Positions 5,419 through 10,054 of a DNA stretch of 10,054 bases are shown here, in pieces. Positions within the stretch are counted from its first letter, which is position 1; the number at the start of each line of letters is the position of its first letter. The notes under the pieces were generated by a model. The model worked only from the letters and a program-made list of their open reading frames with translations. It ran no database searches and was not told the DNA's origin. Source of the DNA: Chitinophagaceae bacterium (GTDB lineage Bacteria; Bacteroidota; Bacteroidia; Chitinophagales; Chitinophagaceae); assembly GCA_947489175.1 (NCBI GenBank), contig CANLED010000053.1, forward strand, positions 1 through 10,054. Direction: 5' to 3'. The position numbers and the translations under genes are program-made.

Positions 5419-7845
5419 TTATTTTCTCAACTCAGCTTGTAAATTCGTTTCAAAATTGAGGGCAATCTTATGCATCCATTTATCTATTTCTTCATCAGTT
5501 AAGGTTTTGCTTTCGTCTTGAAACAGAAAATTCATGGCAATTGATTGCTTATCTATCCCCAATTTCTCACTTTCAAAGATGTCAAATAGCTTGTATGACT
5601 TCAAATTCTTCAAATGAAGTGATGTTAAAACCTTTTCTATTTCTTGGTATGTTATTTTCTTGTCTATCACAAATGATAAATCACGCAGAACTGCTGGGAA
5701 TTTTCCAATTTCTTTGAACCTTAAATTTTCTTTGCTGCCTGCTGCTAGCCATCTATCCCAATTGATATCGGCGTAAATTACCGGTACTTTGATATCAAAT
5801 TTTTTCAACGTTTGCTCTGAAGGTTTCCCAATTAAAATGAGGGTTTCCTCAGCCATCTTTCCTTCTATAAGGTATTCAAATCTGGGGTGATTGGTTTCTG
5901 TAAGTACTAAATTTTTTATCCCCGATTGATGCTGGATCGATTGAATAAGTCCTTTTACATAAAATAAATTGGCTGGCTCTGATTTTTTATTCCATGCCAC
6001 TTCGGTTATATTCCCTGTGGTAAACAAAGCCAAATGAGTTTCTTCTGAAAACTTATTGTTTGACCTTGAATATGTTTTGCCAAATTCAAATAACTTAAGG
6101 TTCTCATTCCTGTGATTTAAATTTCTTGCCACAGTTTGCAAACCGGTTTCGAGCATTGATAACCTCAATGTATCTAATTCTGCACTCAAATTATTCAACA
6201 TCTTCACCGCCCCTTGCATTTCTTCCTCCGTATAATTGGCGCTGTGTGTAATCGAATTATTCAACATTTCATTGAATCCTTGCCCTACCAACAGCCCGGA
6301 TAATTTTTCCCTTAACTGATGATCTTTGTTCTCTCCAGAAACGGAAGGCGATATGCTGATCATCGTGGGTATTTCAATGTTGTCGAACCCATCAATCCTC
6401 ATAATCTCTTCAACAAGGTCAGCGGCTATGGATACATCAGTCTTATGTGAAGGTGCCTGTACGGTAATACTTTCTTCGTTTTCATTTTTTATGATAAACC
6501 CTAAACCCGTCAATATTTGATTAACGGTAGTTTTTTCATATAATTTCCCACTCATCTTTTTTAAATAGCTATACAAAAATGTTACAACAGGTTGATCTTT
6601 TGGAGCTGGATACTGGTCTATCGGATCACTTTCTACTTTTCCTCCAGCATTTTCACAAATCAGGTTGGTTGCTTTTTTCAACACTTCTAAAGTTTGTCCA
6701 ATATCCACGCTTTTTTCAAAATGCATCGCAGCATCTGTCCTTAAATGATGCCTAAATGAAGTTTTTCTGATTGTAACTGGGTTGAAAAAGGCACTTTCTA
6801 AAAAGATATTTTTAGTTGAATCACTCACCCCACTTTCTAACCCTCCAAAAACGCCACCTATGCACATTGGTTTGCTGTCATTGTCGCAAATCATCAAATC
6901 TTCTGCATCTAATTTTCTTTCTTTTTCGTCCAGACTTTTGAAGATTGTACCTGAAACAAGGTTCTTTATCCGCACTTTTCCGCCGCTGATTTTGTCTGCA
7001 TCAAATGCATGAAGGGGCTGCCCAACATCATGTAAAATATAATTGGTGATGTCTACAATGTTGTTGATGGGTCTTTGTCCTATCGCCATGAGCCTTTCTT
7101 GCATCCATTTTGGGGATGATGCAATTGTAACATCTGATATAAAGATGCCAGTATAGCGTGGACAAGCATCTGTATTTTCTATGATAACTTCAATGGGGCA
7201 ACTTGTTCCTGTTGCTATAAGTTCATTCTTTTGCTTGATGATGGGTGAAATCGACAATCCTTCATGGTGGTTGAGATATGCGCAGATATCTCTTGCAACA
7301 CCGAGGTGACTCATCGCATCACTTCTGTTTGGTGTTAATCCAATTTCAATTACATTATCACTATAGGGGTTGAACAATTCACTAACTGGTTTTCCTATTT
7401 CAACAGATGAATCCAATATCCTGATTCCACTGTGGTCTGTTCCTAATCCAACTTCATCATCAGCACATATCATTCCATTGCTTTCTATCCCCCTAATTTT
7501 CATGGCTTTCATGGTGAGGGGTTCACCTGCTGACGGATAAATGGTTGTTCCAACAGGAGCAACAATTACTTTTTGTCCAACTGCAACATTTGGTGCTCCA
7601 CAAACAATTTGTAAGGGAGTTTCTAGACCGATGTTGACTGTTGTTACAGATAGTTTGTCAGCATTGAGATGCTTTTCTACACTGATTACTTCTCCTGTAA
7701 TTAGCCCTGATAAATTTCCTTTTATTTCCTGGTATTCTTCAAACCCTTCAACTTCTAACCCGATGGAATTTAGAATCTTCATCAGTTTCTCTGATTCAAT
7801 ATCTTGACTAAAATAGTCCATTAACCACTTATATGATATCGTCAT
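5419..7845 (-). CDS. pheT: Phenylalanine-tRNA ligase beta subunit
   Basis: This 808-residue protein is full length for the bacterial PheRS beta chain, which pairs with PheS to charge tRNA(Phe) with phenylalanine. Domains in order: an N-terminal helix region, the EMAP-like OB-fold tRNA-binding domain (about 43-155, with LNADKLSVTTVNIG and VCGAPNV), and the B3/B4 editing domain that removes Tyr-tRNA(Phe) (about 215-400, with IGQRPINNIVDITNYI, GQPLHAFDADK and GGVFGG). Then come the B5 domain (about 418-492), the inactive synthetase-like core (about 505-705) and the C-terminal ferredoxin-fold anticodon-binding domain (about 712-806, from GKFPAVLRDLSFVID). pheS is not adjacent, so the subunits are encoded at separate loci. 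No T-box or attenuator-like leader is visible; the predicted leader is only about a dozen bases. A -7 promoter element lies 20-27 bp upstream. The coiled-coil gene follows 2 bp after the stop. Confidence 0.97.
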   Translation of the reverse strand: MTISYKWLMDYFSQDIESEKLMKILNSIGLEVEGFEEYQEIKGNLSGLITGEVISVEKHLNADKLSVTTVNIGLETPLQIVCGAPNVAVGQKVIVAPVGTTIYPSAGEPLTMKAMKIRGIESNGMICADDEVGLGTDHSGIRILDSSVEIGKPVSELFNPYSDNVIEIGLTPNRSDAMSHLGVARDICAYLNHHEGLSISPIIKQKNELIATGTSCPIEVIIENTDACPRYTGIFISDVTIASSPKWMQERLMAIGQRPINNIVDITNYILHDVGQPLHAFDADKISGGKVRIKNLVSGTIFKSLDEKERKLDAEDLMICDNDSKPMCIGGVFGGLESGVSDSTKNIFLESAFFNPVTIRKTSFRHHLRTDAAMHFEKSVDIGQTLEVLKKATNLICENAGGKVESDPIDQYPAPKDQPVVTFLYSYLKKMSGKLYEKTTVNQILTGLGFIIKNENEESITVQAPSHKTDVSIAADLVEEIMRIDGFDNIEIPTMISISPSVSGENKDHQLREKLSGLLVGQGFNEMLNNSITHSANYTEEEMQGAVKMLNNLSAELDTLRLSMLETGLQTVARNLNHRNENLKLFEFGKTYSRSNNKFSEETHLALFTTGNITEVAWNKKSEPANLFYVKGLIQSIQHQSGIKNLVLTETNHPRFEYLIEGKMAEETLILIGKPSEQTLKKFDIKVPVIYADINWDRWLAAGSKENLRFKEIGKFPAVLRDLSFVIDKKITYQEIEKVLTSLHLKNLKSYKLFDIFESEKLGIDKQSIAMNFLFQDESKTLTDEEIDKWMHKIALNFETNLQAELRK

Positions 7846-7864
7846 GTGCTTTATCTTGAAGTTG

Positions 7865-7872
7865 CAAATATA
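7865..7872 (-). promoter_or_regulatory. Candidate -7 element for pheT
   Basis: On the minus strand this reads TATATTTG, a full match to TAnnTTTG, ending 19 bp before the pheT start codon. The predicted transcript start is near 7858. No TTG -33 element at 17-23 bp is present; the DNA there is instead occupied by an 11-bp direct repeat. Confidence 0.5.
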
Positions 7873-7876
7873 ATGA

Positions 7877-7901
7877 GTTTAATGTTTAGGGTTTAATGTT
7901 T
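7877..7901. repeat. Perfect 11-bp direct repeat, 14-bp period, upstream of pheT
   Basis: GTTTAATGTTT occurs at 7877-7887 and again at 7891-7901, separated by AGG, and the second copy is followed by GG. The repeat starts 4 bp upstream of the pheT -7 element and covers where a -33 contact would fall. It may be a binding site for a dimeric regulator or a short tandem repeat of the kind that slips into intergenic DNA. Confidence 0.7.
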
Positions 7902-7980
7902 GGAGAAGGATAAAGCTTTTGACAAGAAGATATCTCCTTTTCTTTTTTCCAAAAAAAGCACCGCTTTAATTTTCTCACAA

Positions 7981-8120
7981 TTTTTGTTAACAACGCTTCA
8001 TAATGGTTAATAATTTTGCGACCTTTGTGGATTGTGTGTGGATTTATGTGGACAACCTCGGTTTTTTGTGGATTTGCATGTTCACTTCTTGTTCCCAATT
8101 AATATTGTGTTTAAATAGGG
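7981..8120. other. Candidate replication origin / DnaA-binding region between pheT and dnaB
   Basis: The 361-bp gap 7846-8206 has no believable gene. Its middle holds four plus-strand TGTGGA(T/C) boxes: TGTGGATTG (8026-8034), TGTGGATTT (8037-8045), TGTGGACAA (8047-8055) and TGTGGATTT (8067-8075). Compared with the reverse DnaA box TGTGnATAA, the third has one mismatch and the others differ only in the last two bases. Starts are 11, 10 and 20 bp apart, so all lie on one face of the helix. A fifth weak match is TGTGTTTAA (8106-8114). AT-rich tracts flank the array (about 7996-8019 and 8086-8116), and a 10-bp palindrome TTGTTAACAA lies at 7984-7993. Genes on both sides point away from it. This is what a bacterial oriC can look like, but dnaA is not in the window and a DnaA-regulated dnaB control region would look similar. 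Confidence 0.45.
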
Positions 8121-8147
8121 GAGTATAGTCCACGCTCATTATATTCG

Positions 8148-8179
8148 TTGCATAGCGGAATTGTTCTGCTATAATTTTG
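8148..8179 (+). promoter_or_regulatory. Candidate dnaB promoter (-33 TTG, -7 TAATTTTG)
   Basis: TTG (8148-8150) is followed after exactly 21 bp by TAATTTTG (8172-8179). This fits the Bacteroidota promoter pattern of TTG, 17-23 bp, then TAnnTTTG. The transcript would start near 8186, about 20 nt before the dnaB ATG. It is the best promoter match in the window, because both elements are present. Confidence 0.6.
8152..8172. repeat. Inverted repeat filling the dnaB promoter spacer (operator candidate)
   Basis: The arm ATAGCGGAA (8152-8160) and the arm TTCTGCTAT (8164-8172) are complementary over nine positions around a TTG centre, with a single G-T mismatch (8157 with 8167). The element lies precisely between the -33 and -7 elements and touches the first base of the latter. 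That is the usual place for a repressor operator. It could also fold as a hairpin if transcribed from further upstream. Confidence 0.55.
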
Positions 8180-8193
8180 ATTGGTTAAATAAC

Positions 8194-8201
8194 AAAGGGG
8201 G
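8194..8201 (+). promoter_or_regulatory. Purine-rich ribosome binding site of dnaB
   Basis: AAAGGGGG ends 5 bp before the dnaB ATG at 8207. It resembles a Shine-Dalgarno sequence, which most other genes in this window lack, and it supports that ATG as the start. Confidence 0.5.
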
Positions 8202-8206
8202 CATTA

Positions 8207-9766
8207 ATGGATACTACTAATAGGTTTACGGATAGGCGAAATAAAAGAAAAACAAATACAGAATTTTCAGGGATGACCCTGGGTAAAGTTCCTCCACAAT
8301 CTCGTGAATTAGAAGAAGCTGTCTTAGGTGCGCTAATGCTGGAAAAAGCTGCATTTGACCTTATTGCCAATATTCTAAAGCCTGAATGTTTTTATGTTGA
8401 ATCCCACCAAGTAATTTTTCGGTCGATTCTTCAATTGAGCGCTGATAACAAGCCTGTCGATTTGCTCACTGTTGTTGAAGAGCTCAGAACGATGTCGGCC
8501 TTGGATGAAGTGGGTGGACCTTACTATATTTCCAAATTAACCAATGCGGTAGTTTCTGCCGCCAATATAGAAGCACACTCGCGCATCATCCTTGAGAAGT
8601 TCATTCAGCGTGAATTGATTCGCATCAGCTCCGAAGTGATCAACGAAGCTTATGATGACGCTACAGATGTCTTCGATTTATTGGACCATGCGGAGTCAAA
8701 ATTGTTTGAGATAACGAATGGTCACCTTAAAAAGGAATTTGATACGTTGAGCAAAGTTGTGATGAGTACGGTTACTAGAATCGACGAAATGCGAGCTCGA
8801 AAAGAAGAGCTTACAGGTGTGCCATCTGGATTTCCTACGTTGGATAGAGTGACTTATGGTTGGCAGCCTTCGGATCTTATTATTCTTGCAGCCCGTCCTT
8901 CTGTGGGTAAAACTGCCTTTGCATTGAACCTTGCTCGAAACGCGGCCTTGCATCCTACAAAGCCAACAGCAGTTGCCTTTTTCAGCCTTGAAATGAGCTC
9001 TAGCCAGCTTGTTCAAAGGATTTTGTCTGCCGAAAGTGAAATTTGGCTGGAGAAAATTTCTAGAGGTAGAATGGAAGACCACGAGATGCAACAACTTTAT
9101 AAGAAGGGAATTGAACCGCTTACAAAAGCAAATATTTTTATTGATGACTCAGCAGCGCTGAATATTTTTGAACTGAGGGCTAAATGCCGCAGGTTAAAAA
9201 ACAAGCATAATGTTGGCATCATCCTCATTGACTACCTACAGTTGATGAGCGGTACGAGTGATAATAAAAATGGCAACAGGGAACAGGAGATTAGCACCAT
9301 CTCCAGAAATTTAAAGCAGCTTGCCAAGGAATTGCAGATTCCTATCATCGCATTGAGTCAGTTGAGTCGTGACGTTGAAAAACGAAAAGACAGCAACAAA
9401 GTACCCCAGCTATCAGATCTTCGTGAATCTGGTGCCATCGAGCAAGATGCCGACATGGTGCTTTTCTTGTATAGGCCTGATTATTATGACATCACCACCA
9501 ACGATATGGGTGAAGATACCAAGGGTGATGTTTATGTGAAGATTGCCAAGCACAGAAATGGTTCTCTTGAAAACATCAAATTAAAGGCCAAGCTTTATAT
9601 CCAGAAATTTGTGGAAAGCGAAAACCTTGATAATCTCCCTGGTGGTGGTGGCGGACAACAAGGAGGTGGTTCATGGAAATCAGTTGGTCAAACCCAGACT
9701 GCAGAACTATATATTCAAAAAGGAAGCAGGATGAATGATGGCGATGATGAAGAAGCTCCCTTTTGA
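8207..9766 (+). CDS. dnaB: Replicative DNA helicase DnaB
   Basis: This 519-residue protein is the hexameric 5'-3' helicase that unwinds DNA at the replication fork and recruits primase. The N-terminal DnaB domain (about 28-130, from PPQSRELEEAVLGALML) is followed by a linker helix and the RecA-like C-terminal domain (about 200-475). Walker A is ARPSVGKT (229-236, Lys235). The catalytic Glu262 is in FFSLEMS, Walker B is IILIDYLQLM (338-347, Asp342), the sensor region is LSQLSRDVEKR (383-393) and the arginine-finger segment is KHRNG (448-452). No intein interrupts the Walker A or other sites often invaded in this family. After residue 477 comes a tail with PGGGGGQQGGGSW (478-490) and an acidic end, NDGDDEEAPF, resembling the SSB C-terminal tip. 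The start is supported by the ribosome binding site and promoter. rsmE follows 22 bp later in the same direction. Confidence 0.97.
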   Translation: MDTTNRFTDRRNKRKTNTEFSGMTLGKVPPQSRELEEAVLGALMLEKAAFDLIANILKPECFYVESHQVIFRSILQLSADNKPVDLLTVVEELRTMSALDEVGGPYYISKLTNAVVSAANIEAHSRIILEKFIQRELIRISSEVINEAYDDATDVFDLLDHAESKLFEITNGHLKKEFDTLSKVVMSTVTRIDEMRARKEELTGVPSGFPTLDRVTYGWQPSDLIILAARPSVGKTAFALNLARNAALHPTKPTAVAFFSLEMSSSQLVQRILSAESEIWLEKISRGRMEDHEMQQLYKKGIEPLTKANIFIDDSAALNIFELRAKCRRLKNKHNVGIILIDYLQLMSGTSDNKNGNREQEISTISRNLKQLAKELQIPIIALSQLSRDVEKRKDSNKVPQLSDLRESGAIEQDADMVLFLYRPDYYDITTNDMGEDTKGDVYVKIAKHRNGSLENIKLKAKLYIQKFVESENLDNLPGGGGGQQGGGSWKSVGQTQTAELYIQKGSRMNDGDDEEAPF

Positions 9767-9788
9767 TTAGTACCTCCAATTTTACGCA

Positions 9789-10054
9789 ATGAACGAGATT
9801 CCTTATTTCTATTGTCCTGAGCTCAGTGCTGTCGTTGGCTTAGCCAAAATGGATGAAGAAATGCGGCGCCATGTTGTTACCGTTTTGCGAATGGAAGTCG
9901 GAGAGAAAATTATGTTGATGGATGGGGTAGGAGGTGTTGCTGAAGTTGATATCATCGAAGCTTCAAAAAAATCTCTTGTTGTTTCCATCAACAACAAGAA
10001 TTCATATCCACCGCCTTCCCAAAAAATAGTCTTGGCAATTTCTACGTTAAAAAA
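9789..10054 (+). CDS. rsmE: 16S rRNA (uracil-1498-N3)-methyltransferase RsmE, 3' end outside window
   Basis: The frame opens with ATG at 9789, 22 bp after the dnaB stop, and runs off the right edge with 88 complete codons. The visible part is the N-terminal PUA-like RNA-binding domain of RsmE: MRRHVVTVLRMEVGEKIMLMDG (two pieces, MRRHVVTVLRM and EVGEKIMLMDG, about residues 25-46), then GVAEVDIIEASKKSLVVSI. The last visible residues, QKIVLAISTLKK, are where the SPOUT catalytic domain with its knotted SAM-binding fold begins. RsmE methylates N3 of U1498 in helix 44 of 16S rRNA on assembled 30S subunits. The family call rests on the HVLR-type motif and the order of elements. The SAM-binding residues cannot be checked here. 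It is probably co-transcribed with dnaB. Confidence 0.88.
   Translation, partial: MNEIPYFYCPELSAVVGLAKMDEEMRRHVVTVLRMEVGEKIMLMDGVGGVAEVDIIEASKKSLVVSINNKNSYPPPSQKIVLAISTLK

Noticed and set aside
7846..7864. T-box or attenuator leader for pheT
   Set aside because: The predicted leader is only about a dozen bases, with no specifier stem, antiterminator or Phe-rich leader peptide.
7886..8098. 70-codon minus-strand ORF in the pheT-dnaB gap
   Set aside because: Its translation has no domain-like pattern and it runs through the repeated TGTGGA boxes, which explain the sequence better as a binding-site array.
8884..8950. Possible intein insertion at the DnaB Walker A site
   Set aside because: The motif ARPSVGKTAFAL is continuous and the protein has normal length, so no intein is present.
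8696..9094. 132-codon minus-strand ORF inside dnaB
   Set aside because: It is antisense to the Walker A and neighbouring core of dnaB and has no recognisable protein features.

Overview
The window looks like a chromosomal segment of a member of the Bacteroidota, probably a non-Bacteroidales lineage. The protein families are typical of that phylum (GatA, PheT, RNase Y and a ZapA carrying the AGKDMQDYIAM stretch). Four start regions carry a Bacteroidota-type -7 promoter element, TAnnTTTG. Shine-Dalgarno sequences are mostly absent. A type IX secretion (T9SS) sorting-domain-like protein is present. Lineage below phylum cannot be settled from the sequence. There is no phage, IS element, CRISPR array, rRNA or tRNA, and most of the window is core housekeeping DNA.

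Layout. Positions 1-2222 hold a leftward unit: tatA, then gatA, then an SLT-type lytic transglycosylase cut by the window edge. It is separated by an intrinsic terminator (2287-2312) from rplS (2335-2688). Next, still leftward, come rny (RNase Y) and zapA. A small rightward ORF (4872-5126) looks like a free-standing T9SS C-terminal sorting domain and sits against the direction of its neighbours. Then come a leftward coiled-coil gene of unknown function and pheT (to 7845). A 361-bp intergenic region (7846-8206) separates pheT from the rightward pair dnaB and rsmE (cut by the right edge).

How the genes fit together. The leftward genes serve translation (GatA, L19, PheT), RNA turnover (RNase Y), division (ZapA), protein export (TatA) and wall remodelling (transglycosylase). 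The rightward genes are the replicative helicase and a 16S rRNA methyltransferase. Apart from the small ORF, every gene points away from the pheT-dnaB intergenic region.

Main points of interest. The pheT-dnaB region holds four same-strand TGTGGA(T/C) boxes resembling DnaA boxes, starting 11, 10 and 20 bp apart, which makes it a candidate replication origin or DnaA-controlled region. The dnaB promoter has a 9-bp-arm inverted repeat filling its -33/-7 spacer. DnaB ends in a glycine-rich linker and an acidic DDEEAPF tip resembling the SSB C-terminal tail. A second pair of DnaA-box-like sequences lies at the start of zapA. The coiled-coil gene beside zapA is a plausible division-protein partner. 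None of these has been tested by search or experiment here.
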